Positions 33,722 through 41,663 are shown, counted from the first letter of the stretch. The stretch: DNA of 49,982 bases from Candidatus Aenigmatarchaeota archaeon (GCA_017609225.1 JAFCEK010000001.1:1-49982); one strand, 5' to 3'. The notes: generated by a model not told the origin, from the sequence alone. A program made the numbers and translations.

Positions 33722-34426
33722 ATGACTTCTGTAGACAAGGCGGTGACAGCAAGGATAACAAAGGACCATACAAGCTTTGAGATTCTTGTGGACCCTGACA
33801 AGGCACTTCAGTTCAAAAAAGGCATGGATGTTTCCATGGATAATCTTCTGGTTGTGAGAGAGATATTTACTGACTCAAAAAAGGGAGAAAGGGCATCAGG
33901 CTCTGACCTGGAAAAGCATTTTGGCACATCAGATGTGTTGAAAATTTCAGAGCAGATACTGAAAACAGGAGAGTTGCAGCTGACAACAGAGCAGAGAAGA
34001 AAGCTTCTTGATGAGAAGAAAAAACAGATAGCAAATATAATATCAAAACAGGGGATTGACCCGAAAACAAAACTGCCTCATCCCCCGCAGAGAATAATAA
34101 ATGCAATGGAAGATGCCCATGTAAGTGTGGAGGCGTTCAGGCCCGCAGAAGAGCAGATACAAAGGGTTCTGGATGCAATCCAGGAAATAATACCCATAAG
34201 CATAGAGAGGCTTGAAATAGCAGTAAAGGTGCCAATGCAGTATGCAGGCAAGGTAAGCTCAATAATGCATAACCTGGCTCCTGTGAAGAAGGAGGAATGG
34301 AAATCAGATGCCTGGCTTGCACTTATTGAAATTCCTGCAGGCATGCAGGCAGATATTTACAGCAAGCTGAATGATATGACATCAGGCCAGGTGGAGGTAA
34401 AAGTTGTAAAGAGAATACATGTATAG
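33722..34426 (+). CDS. Ribosome maturation protein SBDS
   Basis: A 234-residue orthologue of the Shwachman-Bodian-Diamond protein, which with an EF2-like GTPase releases the anti-association factor aIF6 from the large ribosomal subunit. The ATG at 33722 is the correct start (MTSVDKAVTARITKDHTSFE); an upstream in-frame ATG at 33707 overlaps the SD. The three domains are visible: the FYSH domain (FEILVDPDKALQFKKG, KKGERASGSDLEKHFG), a helical middle (EQRRKLLDEKKKQIANIIS) and a C-terminal ferredoxin-like domain. It is the conserved neighbour of the exosome genes in archaea. Confidence 0.95.
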   Translation: MTSVDKAVTARITKDHTSFEILVDPDKALQFKKGMDVSMDNLLVVREIFTDSKKGERASGSDLEKHFGTSDVLKISEQILKTGELQLTTEQRRKLLDEKKKQIANIISKQGIDPKTKLPHPPQRIINAMEDAHVSVEAFRPAEEQIQRVLDAIQEIIPISIERLEIAVKVPMQYAGKVSSIMHNLAPVKKEEWKSDAWLALIEIPAGMQADIYSKLNDMTSGQVEVKVVKRIHV

Positions 34427-34515
34427 GCAGATAATCAGCACTGATAACATCTATATATAAATAATGCCGCATAAAAATAGGATTATAGCGAAAAATAGTA
34501 AGGAATTAGGTTTGT

Positions 34516-35307
34516 ATGGAAAAAGCAGAAGCTGAAAAACAAAAAGGCGAAGGCAAGCTGTTAAAAGGCGAAAGAGAACTGGTTTTGCCAGGAGACAAGA
34601 TAGTGGAATCCATGGATTTCCTTCCGGGCAAAAACTGCTTCAGGGAGGGAAACACAATACTTGCAAAAAGACTCGGGATACTAAGCGTAAGCAACAGGGT
34701 TATATCTGTTATACCCCTGAACAGCGTGTACATACCAAAACCAGGCGACATGGTGATAGGAGAGGTTGTTGAGATTCAGCCAACCGGCTGGGTTGTGAAC
34801 ATAGATGCGCCCCAGGATGCATACCTTCCGCTTTCAGGCGTAAGAAAATTCATTGACACAACAAAAATGGATCTTTCCAAATTTTACGGGATGGGTGATA
34901 TAATATACGCAAAGATAGTATCTTCAAACCAGGGCTCAATCCATCTTACTATGCAGGATTCCAGGGCAAGAAAGCTGATAGGAGGAAGGATAGCGAAAAT
35001 AAACCCTGCAAAGGTTCCAAGGCTTATAGGAAAACAGGGCTCAATGATCAGCATGATAAAAAGCAAAACAGGATGCAGGATAAGCGTAGGCCAGAACGGG
35101 CTTATATGGATTGACGGAAAAAAATGCAATGAGGTTTTGATGGTTATAAAGCTGATTGAGGACGAGGCGCAGGTTGAAGGCCTTACAGACAGGATATCAG
35201 AAATGCTCGGAGGAGAGGAAAAAACCAAGGCAGGCAGCACAGGAAATGCAGCCAGCCAAGGCACGGAAGGGCATTCACAGGAGGAAGGTGTTAAAAATGA
35301 GAATTGA
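34516..35307 (+). CDS. rrp4: Exosome RNA-binding subunit Rrp4
   Basis: A 263-residue cap protein of the archaeal RNA exosome, with an N-terminal domain (RELVLPGDKIVESMDFLPG), an S1 domain (MVIGEVVEIQPTGWVVNIDA) and a KH domain (PRLIGKQGSMISMIKSKTG). It binds RNA at the entrance of the Rrp41-Rrp42 ring. The last 40 residues are an acidic and polar tail of low complexity. It overlaps the rrp41 start by 11 bases, and a GGAGGAAGGTG inside its 3' end serves as the rrp41 ribosome site. A TATA-like run (TATATATAAATAA) near 34451-34463 suggests its own promoter. Confidence 0.96.
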   Translation: MEKAEAEKQKGEGKLLKGERELVLPGDKIVESMDFLPGKNCFREGNTILAKRLGILSVSNRVISVIPLNSVYIPKPGDMVIGEVVEIQPTGWVVNIDAPQDAYLPLSGVRKFIDTTKMDLSKFYGMGDIIYAKIVSSNQGSIHLTMQDSRARKLIGGRIAKINPAKVPRLIGKQGSMISMIKSKTGCRISVGQNGLIWIDGKKCNEVLMVIKLIEDEAQVEGLTDRISEMLGGEEKTKAGSTGNAASQGTEGHSQEEGVKNEN

Positions 35308-35977
35308 CAAAAGAAAATATGACGAGTTAAGGCCGTTGGAAATAAAGGCAGGCGTTATACCAAACGCAAACGGCTCAGCCATGGTCAGAATGGGAAAAAC
35401 CATAGCTGTTGCAGCGGTTTATGGCCCAAGGGAGATGTTCCCGAAATTCAAGCAGAAATCAAACAAGGCTGTTCTGAACACATTGTACACGATGGTACCT
35501 TTTTCTACAACAGAAAGAGTAAGACCCGGGCGTTCAAGAAGGTCAATGGAGATATGCAAGGTAACAAGGCAGGCACTGGAACCTGCAATATTTCTGGAAG
35601 AATTCCCAAAATCAGTGATTGATGTTTACATAAACATAATACAGGCAGATGCAGGAACAAGAACAGCAGGAATAAACGCAGCCTCGGTTGCACTGGCAGA
35701 TGCAGGAATACCAATGAGGGATCTGGTGGCATCTGTTGCGGGGGGAAAAATAGGAAAAAACTTTCTTGTTGACCTCTGCATGGAAGAGGAGGAAGAAACA
35801 GAGGCTGATGTGCCTGTTGCTTACATGCCGAGAACCAGGCAGATAACACTCCTCCAGATGGACGGGGACCTGCCAAAGGAGGATGTAAAGGAAATAATAA
35901 AGCTTGCAATAAAATCAATTGAAAAAATATACAAAGAGCAGAGAAAGGCACTGGAAGCAAGGTGGAAAAAAGGGTGA
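35297..35977 (+). CDS. rrp41: Exosome catalytic subunit Rrp41
   Basis: A 226-residue RNase PH-family subunit carrying the phosphorolytic 3'-5' active site of the exosome. The ATG at 35297 gives MRIDKRKYDELRPLEIKAGV; the longer frame from 35156 is a shadow of rrp4. The RNA- and phosphate-binding region RVRPGRSRRSMEICKVTRQA and the segment QADAGTRTAGINAAS near the active site are intact. It is coupled to rrp4 by overlap, and its end overlaps rrp42. Confidence 0.96.
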   Translation: MRIDKRKYDELRPLEIKAGVIPNANGSAMVRMGKTIAVAAVYGPREMFPKFKQKSNKAVLNTLYTMVPFSTTERVRPGRSRRSMEICKVTRQALEPAIFLEEFPKSVIDVYINIIQADAGTRTAGINAASVALADAGIPMRDLVASVAGGKIGKNFLVDLCMEEEEETEADVPVAYMPRTRQITLLQMDGDLPKEDVKEIIKLAIKSIEKIYKEQRKALEARWKKG

Positions 35978-36753
35978 TAAAAATGATAATGCAGGACCAG
36001 TATGTGCTTGACATGGCAGCAGAAGGCAAAAGGGTTGACGGAAGAAAGCATGATGAATTCAGAAAAATAGAAATTGAAAAGAACCCCCTGGAAAAGCCTG
36101 AGGGCTCTGCAAGGGTAAGGATTGGCAAAACAGATGTTATAGTGGGTGTGAAAATGGAGGTTGGGGAGCCGTTCCCTGACAAGCCGGATGAAGGAACCCT
36201 GATGGTTGGAGCAGAGTTTTCTCCCATGGCATCGCCTGACTTTGAGGCAGGTCCTCCAAGGGAAGATGCTGTGGAGCTTGCAAGGGTTGTGGACAGGGGA
36301 ATAAGGGAATCAGGAGCAATAGATGTTAAAAAGCTGTGCATCAAAAAGAAAGAGAAGGTATGGATTGTTATGATTGACATTCAGATAATGAATCATGACG
36401 GGAACCTTTTTGATGCATCAACCCTGGGAGCTATAACAGCCCTGCTTAATACAAAAATACCGGAGTATGATGAAAAAAAAGATGAAATAAACTACGAGAA
36501 AAAAACAAAGGTGCTGCCTGTCACATGCAAGCCGGTTTCTGTTACATTTGCAAAGATTGGAAACCAGATTTTTGTGGACCCCGGCCTTGACGAGGAAAAC
36601 GTTGAAGGAGGAAGAATAACAGTCACAACAAAGGACAATGGAAATATATGCGCTATACAAAAGGGAAGTCCTGTGCCCTTTACACTGGATGAAATAGAAA
36701 AAATATTTGATATGGCAATTGAAAAAGGCAAGGAGCTGAGAAAGCTTGTTTGA
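35962..36753 (+). CDS. rrp42: Exosome subunit Rrp42
   Basis: A 263-residue RNase PH-family subunit that is itself inactive but completes the hexameric ring with Rrp41. Typical segments are AAEGKRVDGRKHDEFRKIEI, GSARVRIGKTDVIVGVK and MNHDGNLFDASTLGAITALL. The ATG at 35962 overlaps the end of rrp41 by 16 bases; the ATG at 35983 (MIMQDQYVLDMAAEG) is a possible alternative. The three exosome genes are arranged for coupled translation. Confidence 0.96.
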   Translation: MEKRVIKMIMQDQYVLDMAAEGKRVDGRKHDEFRKIEIEKNPLEKPEGSARVRIGKTDVIVGVKMEVGEPFPDKPDEGTLMVGAEFSPMASPDFEAGPPREDAVELARVVDRGIRESGAIDVKKLCIKKKEKVWIVMIDIQIMNHDGNLFDASTLGAITALLNTKIPEYDEKKDEINYEKKTKVLPVTCKPVSVTFAKIGNQIFVDPGLDEENVEGGRITVTTKDNGNICAIQKGSPVPFTLDEIEKIFDMAIEKGKELRKLV

Positions 36754-36769
36754 GAGCAGGAGATGAGAT

Positions 36770-36985
36770 ATGCCAAGAACAAAGAAAGTGGGTGCAGCAG
36801 GGAAGTTCGGCTCAAGATACGGAAAAACAATAAGAGACAGATATGTTGATATTCAAAAACTCAAAAAGAAAAAGAACACATGCCCAAAATGCCTGAGCCA
36901 GAGGATAAAAAGGGTTTCAGCAGGCATATGGGAATGCAGAAAATGCGGGCTGAAGTTTGCAGGCAAGGCATATAAACCCAAATGA
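36770..36985 (+). CDS. rpl37ae: Large-subunit ribosomal protein L37Ae (eL43)
   Basis: A 71-residue ribosomal protein with the four-Cys zinc ribbon CPKCLSQRIKRVSAG ... WECRKCG and basic N-terminus (MPRTKKVGAAGKFGSRYGKT). It follows rrp42 by 16 bases with GCAGGAGATGAG before the ATG. Its position between rrp42 and rpo12 is the standard archaeal order. Confidence 0.96.
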   Translation: MPRTKKVGAAGKFGSRYGKTIRDRYVDIQKLKKKKNTCPKCLSQRIKRVSAGIWECRKCGLKFAGKAYKPK

Positions 36986-37007
36986 GATATATTAATATAA
37001 AATATTT

Positions 37008-37029
37008 CTCCACTAATAGTCATGTGGAG
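37008..37029 (+). promoter_or_regulatory. CTCCAC/GTGGAG inverted repeat spanning the rpo12 start
   Basis: CTCCAC (37008-37013) and GTGGAG (37024-37029) form a six-base stem with the ATG at 37022-37024 at the loop edge. The left arm CTCCACTAATAG matches the CTCCACTAATATAGC of the SBDS leader, so this may be a degenerate member of the same family. A TATA-like run (TATTAATATAAAATA, about 36990-37004) would place the RNA start near the ATG, so the full hairpin might not be transcribed. Confidence 0.35.
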
Positions 37030-37183
37030 CAAGGCTGTAGATTATATGTACAGGTGTCTTAACTGCGGAAAGCAGGTAGAGCTGGACTTAAAGACAGCCA
37101 AAAAAGTAATCTGCCCCTACTGCGGCTACAGGATTCTGAAAAAGGAAAGGCCAAAGGTAATAAAAAAGGTAAGGGCAATATAA
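37022..37183 (+). CDS. rpoP: RNA polymerase subunit Rpo12 (RpoP)
   Basis: A 53-residue zinc-ribbon subunit of archaeal RNA polymerase. The metal site is YRCLNCGKQVEL and VICPYCGYRIL (C-x2-C ... C-x2-C), followed by the basic tail KKERPKVIKKVRAI. The ATG at 37022 or the Met nine codons in (37046) could be the start; the latter gives the more usual MYRC N-terminus. Its stop codon TAA coincides with the first bases of hairpin element copy D, so the last residues may have been altered by the insertion. Confidence 0.92.
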   Translation: MWSKAVDYMYRCLNCGKQVELDLKTAKKVICPYCGYRILKKERPKVIKKVRAI

Positions 37184-37298
37184 TGTTGCCTCCGTATATC
37201 CGCCTACTAAAGTCGGCGGTTTTCTTGGCGAGGCAACAGCTGTTGAACCAGAACCATACATCCACTGTTTGAAAACAATGGTTTTCTGGTTCAGGCAT
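37180..37298 (-). repeat. Dispersed double-hairpin element, copy D (inverted)
   Basis: Read on the minus strand this is the element from TATGCCTGAACC to GGAGGCAACATTAT, with both hairpins intact and hairpin 2 perfect (CCGCC/GGCGG). It starts at the rpo12 stop codon and ends within the region that should code the first residues of prefoldin beta. The codons directly after it (GCATACCAGCAGCAG) still read as prefoldin sequence although no start codon remains upstream. It separates two genes of a conserved operon. Confidence 0.85.
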
Positions 37299-37321
37299 AC
37301 CAGCAGCAGATACAGGGCCTG

Positions 37322-37591
37322 ATGGCGCAGAAGGAAGCGCTAAATATGCAGCTCATGGAAATAAGAAAAGCCCTTGAGGAGCTGGAAAAAACAAAAGAAA
37401 AAGAGGTTTACAGGCTTTCGGGTCCCATTCTGATAAAATCAACAAAGGCGGAAGTAAAAAGCATGCTTAAGGACAAAGAAGAGCTTATAAACATGAAAAT
37501 AAAAACCCTGGAAAAGGGAGAAAAAAAGATGAAAGGAAAGATTGAAGAGCTCAGAGACAAACTCACAAAAAATGATTCAGATGCAGGCTAG
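37322..37591 (+). CDS. pfdB: Prefoldin beta subunit, N-terminus lost or altered
   Basis: A prefoldin chaperone subunit that passes unfolded proteins to the thermosome. From the first available ATG it has 89 residues, against about 110-120 for the family: coiled coil, VYRLSGPILIKSTKAEVKSM hairpin region, second coiled coil. Upstream the same frame reads AYQQQIQGL, clear prefoldin sequence, then enters hairpin element copy D and meets a TGA at 37244-37246; no ATG, GTG or TTG lies in that open stretch. The first 10-15 residues of the substrate-gripping helix have thus been cut off by the element. The protein may still assemble with a shorter tentacle. Confidence 0.85.
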   Translation: MAQKEALNMQLMEIRKALEELEKTKEKEVYRLSGPILIKSTKAEVKSMLKDKEELINMKIKTLEKGEKKMKGKIEELRDKLTKNDSDAG

Positions 37592-37616
37592 CTTGCAAGG
37601 CCATGGAGGTGTTCAT

Positions 37617-37877
37617 ATGAACAAGGAGATAGTCACCTTTCTTGAAGATATAATAAATGACAGGGGAATTCCCAGAAACATAAAAACAAACCTTGAAAAT
37701 TCAATGGAGATGCTGAATGAAAAAGAAACCACAGAAGAGGAGAAACTTGCTGATATAATATCCATTCTTGATGAGGCCTCAACAGACCCCAATGTATCAT
37801 TTCACACAAGAACCCTTATCTGGAATACGATTTCTTTCCTTGAGGAAATGAAAAACAGAACACAGAAAGAGCGTTAA
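37617..37877 (+). CDS. UPF0147 family protein
   Basis: An 86-residue all-helical protein (MNKEIVTFLEDIINDRGIPR ... VSFHTRTLIWNTISFLEEM) matching the archaeal UPF0147 family, of unknown function and often encoded near prefoldin or ribosomal genes. The start at 37617 has one of the best SD sites in the window (GGAGGTG six bases upstream); the longer frame from 37542 overlaps prefoldin and is rejected. It closes the superoperon. Confidence 0.85.
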   Translation: MNKEIVTFLEDIINDRGIPRNIKTNLENSMEMLNEKETTEEEKLADIISILDEASTDPNVSFHTRTLIWNTISFLEEMKNRTQKER

Positions 37878-37983
37878 GCTGTTGTTGAGCTGGCAATATG
37901 GCAGCATTTAAGGAACTGGTTTTAACCATAAATCTTATAAAGCTTACTTTCATATACTGATATACTGCATTTAAGGATGAAAA

Positions 37984-38100
37984 GAAAGGCCTTCTCTGCT
38001 AATACAGCGAGAAGGCTGCATAGCTAAATAAGTGGAGGTATCATAAGAGGCATTCTCCACTTGTATAGCAAACAAGTTGGAGAACTAAATAAGTGGAGGT
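37984..38100 (+). promoter_or_regulatory. Tandem SD-hairpin leader upstream of sepF
   Basis: Nearly identical to the last two units of the psmA leader. GCCTTCTC (37989-37996) pairs with GAGAAGGC (38009-38016); AAGTGGAGG (38030-38038) can pair with CTCCACTT (38055-38062); TTCTCCACTTG (38053-38063) can instead pair with CAAGTTGGAGAA (38073-38084); the working SD AAGTGGAGG (38091-38099) lies nine bases before the ATG. A TATA-like CTTATAAAG at about 37932-37940 would start the RNA near 37965. The 230-bp gap before sepF otherwise shows nothing. Confidence 0.65.
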
Positions 38101-38108
38101 AGTATGCT

Positions 38109-38462
38109 ATGGGATTCAACATTCTGAAAAGAGGCGCTGAAATAGAAGAAGAGGTTGAGGAGCCATCAGAGGAGTACATAGAAGTTAATGTCATGGATTC
38201 CGGAGCCAAAAAAGGCGCCATAGGAATAAAGATAGAGAAACTTAACGAATTTGCTGACACAGAAAGGGTCCTGAGGGCAGTAAGAGACGGAAACATAATC
38301 TTCCTCAAGATAAAGGGACTCAAGGAAAAGGACATAGGAGAGCTTAAAAGGGCAGTGGACAAGCTGAAAAAGGCAATAACAGCAAACAACGGAGACATTG
38401 CAGGCGTTGAGCAGGACTGGCTCGTTTTAACACCGGAATTCGCAACGGTGCACAGAGAATAA
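38109..38462 (+). CDS. sepF: Archaeal cell-division protein SepF
   Basis: A 117-residue protein with a short N-terminal lead (MGFNILKRGAEIEEEVEEPS), which could bind the membrane, and a SepF core (ERVLRAVRDGNIIFLKIKGL, LKRAVDKLKKAITANNGDIAGV, LVLTPEF). Archaeal SepF anchors FtsZ to the membrane during division. FtsZ is not in this window. It has its own promoter and an SD-hairpin leader shared in design with psmA and SBDS. It is convergent with aCPSF1. Confidence 0.88.
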   Translation: MGFNILKRGAEIEEEVEEPSEEYIEVNVMDSGAKKGAIGIKIEKLNEFADTERVLRAVRDGNIIFLKIKGLKEKDIGELKRAVDKLKKAITANNGDIAGVEQDWLVLTPEFATVHRE

Positions 38463-38519
38463 AATGCCAGAGCAATTCCGCTTGCATGCCTGTGGAAATA
38501 CCAAGCGGAAGCATCATTT

Positions 38520-40400
38520 CTATTTTAATCTCACTGTTTCCATGTTTTTTGGCGCCATGGTTTCGCATCTGAACATCTTGTGAATATCCCTTGCAAGCTC
38601 CGTGCATTTTCTGCTTTCACCATGGTTTACTATAACCCTTTCAGGCCTGCTTGCCAGTTTGTACATATATTTTATAAGCTCATTCCTTCCCGAATGACCT
38701 GACAAACCATCCAGGGTTTTCACTTCCATCTCTATTTTAAGCGCCTTTGTTTTTCCGCCTTCCCCTGTTATGGGTATTTCCTTCCAGCCCTTCTGAATCC
38801 TGCTTCCAAGGCTTGCAGGTGACTGCCATCCAACAAAAACAAGCATGTTCTTTTTGTCATGCGCAAAGCCCTTCAGATATTCCACTGAAGGACCTCCTAT
38901 AAGCATGCCTGAGGTTGCAATCACAACACATGGCTCTGCAGAATCTATTATATCATTCCTTTCCTTTGGGGCAACCCTGTGAAACATTTCTGAAATAAAG
39001 GGATTTTTCCCCCTGTGGAATATGTCCCTCTGGAGATAATGGGACAGATATTCAGGATATGCTGTATGTATTGCTGTTGCATCCCAGACCATGCCCTCCA
39101 TGTAAACAGGATGATCAAAATTATATGCTGCAAGTATGGTCATAACCTCCTGGGCTCTTCCCACAGCAAAGCTTGGTATCAGAACCTTACCCCCTCTTTT
39201 CATTGTGTCATTAACCATTTTCATAAACTCCTCCTCAACCTGCTTTCTGGGCGGGGTTATATCCTCTGATGCTCCATATGTTGATTCAATGATAAGTGTT
39301 TCAACCCTCTGGAAATCAGTGTAGGCAGGGTTAAAGAGCCTTGAAGGCCCGAATTTCATATCCCCTGTATAGAGTATGTTGTGCAAACCTTCTCCAATAT
39401 GGAGATGTATCATTGAGCTTCCCAGAAGATGCCCTGCAGGCTGGAATGTCAGCCTCATGTTGGGGCATATATCAGAAACCTCTCCATAATTCAAAACAAC
39501 AGAATGCTTAACAGCCTTTTCAACATCCTTTTTTGAGTAGTATAATTTTTTGCCCTCTTTCTGGCACACATCAATATAATCCAGGCACAGCAGAACCATA
39601 AGGTCCCTTGTTGGCGCAGTGCAGTAGAAAGGGCCTTTAAACCCGTTTTTGTAAAGCCATGGTATGTATGCGCAATGGTCTATATGGCTGTGCGTAAGGC
39701 ATATTGCATTGAGTTCATCCATATTAAACTCGGGAAGATTAAGATATGGAACCTCATCAGAGCCGGGTTCAATCCCGCAGTCAAGAAGCACATTGGAATG
39801 CGGTGTCTGCACAAGAATAGAGCTTCTTCCCACCTGCCTGAAGCCGCCAAGGGCAGAGATTCTTATCCATTCCTTGTTTTTATCCCCTATCTCTATCTCG
39901 CTGTTTATCTTCTGTCCAACCCTGTTAAGGAATTTTTTCCTGTAATCTATTTCAGAATGCAGAAAGTTTCTAACAGCCCTTACTATCTCCGAGTCTATGG
40001 CAGGCGCCCTCTCTATTTTCGGAAGCCATAATGTTTCTGTTTTTATTCTCTTGTATGTTTCACCACCCTTCCCTATAACAAGCCCTGGTTTTTTTGCCTC
40101 TATTATAACCTTGCCAAGCTCAGGTTCAAAATAGATTGCCTGTATTCCTGCCTCTTCAGGAACTATTTTGTTTATAATCTCCTTTGTTTTTTCCTGGTCT
40201 GTTGTTATGGTCAAATCCGGCCTTACCTCTACCCTTTTCTTCAGCTCCTTGACTATATTTTTTATCATCTCTTCGCTGTTCTGGAAGAACTCCCTGCTTT
40301 TTGTGTATATGACAAGCTCCGAGCCCTCAAACTTCACCTCGGATACCTTTGCATCTGCAGGCAGCCTTCCCTGGAGTTCTTTCAGAATATTTACACTCAT
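38520..40400 (-). CDS. aCPSF1/FttA transcription-termination ribonuclease
   Basis: A 626-residue protein with two N-terminal KH domains (about 1-140, including KPGLVIGKGGETYKRI), a metallo-beta-lactamase domain with the zinc motif THSHIDHCAYIPWL and a beta-CASP domain (PVYMEGMVWDATAIH, CVVIATSGMLIGG, SGHSGRNEL). This is archaeal CPSF1 (FttA), the endo/5'-exonuclease that ends transcription at U-rich sites. It is followed upstream-to-downstream on the minus strand from proteasome beta (40462-41094), a common archaeal pairing. Confidence 0.96.
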   Translation of the reverse strand: MSVNILKELQGRLPADAKVSEVKFEGSELVIYTKSREFFQNSEEMIKNIVKELKKRVEVRPDLTITTDQEKTKEIINKIVPEEAGIQAIYFEPELGKVIIEAKKPGLVIGKGGETYKRIKTETLWLPKIERAPAIDSEIVRAVRNFLHSEIDYRKKFLNRVGQKINSEIEIGDKNKEWIRISALGGFRQVGRSSILVQTPHSNVLLDCGIEPGSDEVPYLNLPEFNMDELNAICLTHSHIDHCAYIPWLYKNGFKGPFYCTAPTRDLMVLLCLDYIDVCQKEGKKLYYSKKDVEKAVKHSVVLNYGEVSDICPNMRLTFQPAGHLLGSSMIHLHIGEGLHNILYTGDMKFGPSRLFNPAYTDFQRVETLIIESTYGASEDITPPRKQVEEEFMKMVNDTMKRGGKVLIPSFAVGRAQEVMTILAAYNFDHPVYMEGMVWDATAIHTAYPEYLSHYLQRDIFHRGKNPFISEMFHRVAPKERNDIIDSAEPCVVIATSGMLIGGPSVEYLKGFAHDKKNMLVFVGWQSPASLGSRIQKGWKEIPITGEGGKTKALKIEMEVKTLDGLSGHSGRNELIKYMYKLASRPERVIVNHGESRKCTELARDIHKMFRCETMAPKNMETVRLK

Positions 40401-40461
40401 TCAACCACTCTTTAACATATTCAACAACTTCTGCCCTATCCAAAATCAGTGAACATTAAAA

Positions 40462-41094
40462 CTAATTTCCTATGAGCTTTTTAATCTCTTCCTGGGGCAC
40501 CATCCTAAATCCTCTTGAGTCAATAACAGCAACATCAATGCCTTCACCGCCTGATGCTATGTCCCTTTTTGTTGCTGCCTTAACCGCCCTTACCACAAGT
40601 TTTTTTGCATCTTCAACATTCATATCCCTTGCAAACCCATCCTCCAGGACACCAAATGCAATGGGAGAGCCCGAGCCTGTTGAGAAGTATTCCTTTTCCT
40701 CCATAACAGAGCCGTCCGGAGCCAGGCTGAAAAGCCTTGGCTGGTCATCATATCCTCCTATCACAAGCTGGACAATGTAGGGAAAAAACCTCCTTGAGTA
40801 TAATATATTGGCAACCAGGTTGGCTGCAGCCTTTATGCTTATATCCCTTTCCTCCTGAAGATTGTAAAGCTTTATCTCCGCCTTTATATACCTTTCAATT
40901 GCCTGTGCATCGCCAACAACGCCGGCAATGCTCATGCCTATCCTTTTGTCTATCTGCAGTATCTTCTTTGCTGCCTTGCTCGCCACAAGATAGCCCATGG
41001 TTGCTTTTTTCTCTGCAGCAAGAATAACCGCATCCTTACATACAACCCCCACGGTTGTTGTTCCTGTTTTTAATTTCTTAATTTCGTTATCCAT
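40462..41094 (-). CDS. psmB: 20S proteasome beta subunit
   Basis: A 210-residue precursor from the ATG at 41094 (MDNEIKKLKTGTTTVGVVC); in-frame codons back to 41163 overlap the Zn-ribbon gene and are not used. The propeptide is about 10 residues: cleavage between Gly and Thr in KTG-TTTVG exposes the catalytic Thr1. The active-site Lys (EKKATMG) and Asp/Ser region (SGGEGIDVAVID) are in place. A TTTATAAA box lies upstream. It forms the inner rings of the core with the alpha subunit encoded at 32882. Confidence 0.96.
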   Translation of the reverse strand: MDNEIKKLKTGTTTVGVVCKDAVILAAEKKATMGYLVASKAAKKILQIDKRIGMSIAGVVGDAQAIERYIKAEIKLYNLQEERDISIKAAANLVANILYSRRFFPYIVQLVIGGYDDQPRLFSLAPDGSVMEEKEYFSTGSGSPIAFGVLEDGFARDMNVEDAKKLVVRAVKAATKRDIASGGEGIDVAVIDSRGFRMVPQEEIKKLIGN

Positions 41095-41127
41095 AAGAAT
41101 CAGTTTATTATGTTTTGTGAATTTGGG

Positions 41128-41135
41128 TTTATAAA
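41128..41135 (-). promoter_or_regulatory. TATA box for psmB
   Basis: TTTATAAA on either strand, 34-41 bp upstream of the psmB ATG at 41094, in the 58-bp gap after the Zn-ribbon gene. It supports the 41094 start and a separate psmB transcript with a very short leader. Confidence 0.5.
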
Positions 41136-41152
41136 GCTTGCGGTTTTGCTTA

Positions 41153-41557
41153 TCAGCCCTCACTTTTTATTTTTTCCCTTATTTTTGGCATTATGCTTGA
41201 TAAATCAATCTCATACTTCCCCGGCCCGACTCTTATAACTATGGGCTTCTGCTTGAACAGTGTTGTGACATCAATCCTGTACTTTCCGGGCTTTATCACC
41301 CTGATTGCCTCTACATCAAGAACCACAACATCCTCAGGCTTCAGTTCCCTGCCCTCTTCAGAAACAATATCCCTGATATCCTCTTCAATCTCCTTTACCT
41401 CCTCTTTGCTGAGCTTCTCTATATCGGTTTCTGCCTGCTTCAGATCCTCCTGCCTGACAAAGAAAAAGAACTTTGAACCGCACCTGTCGCATCCGTTCAT
41501 AAGATACTCAGCATTGTCAGGATGTATCTTCCCGCAGCCCGTGCATTTGTTCGGCAT
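41153..41557 (-). CDS. Zn-ribbon protein, DUF2072-like
   Basis: A 134-residue protein from the ATG at 41557 (MPNKCTGCGKIHPDN). The N-terminal zinc ribbon is CTGC ... CDRC; the middle is acidic and helical (EDLKQAETDIEKLSKEEVKEIEEDI); the C-terminus is a beta domain (EAIRVIKPGKYRIDVTTLF, GPGKYEIDLSSIM). It resembles the archaeal Zn-ribbon family DUF2072 that is found with a DUF2073 protein and an Era-like GTPase, the same three in this order here. The trio has been linked to replication-origin neighbourhoods in some archaea, but its function is not established. The first seven residues of the longer frame are rejected. Confidence 0.75.
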   Translation of the reverse strand: MPNKCTGCGKIHPDNAEYLMNGCDRCGSKFFFFVRQEDLKQAETDIEKLSKEEVKEIEEDIRDIVSEEGRELKPEDVVVLDVEAIRVIKPGKYRIDVTTLFKQKPIVIRVGPGKYEIDLSSIMPKIREKIKSEG

Positions 41558-41663
41558 ATCATTCACCAATTCCAGCAAAATATAATAAAAACCTCAATTT
41601 CGGCCTGTATATAATTGAAGGCAGTATTAATAAATTTGTTATCTGCAAATTTTTTAAAACCAA

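Noticed and set aside
37008..37029. Riboswitch at rpo12
   Set aside because: The TATA box places the RNA start near the ATG, so the left arm may not be transcribed; it is kept only as a weak feature related to the leader family.
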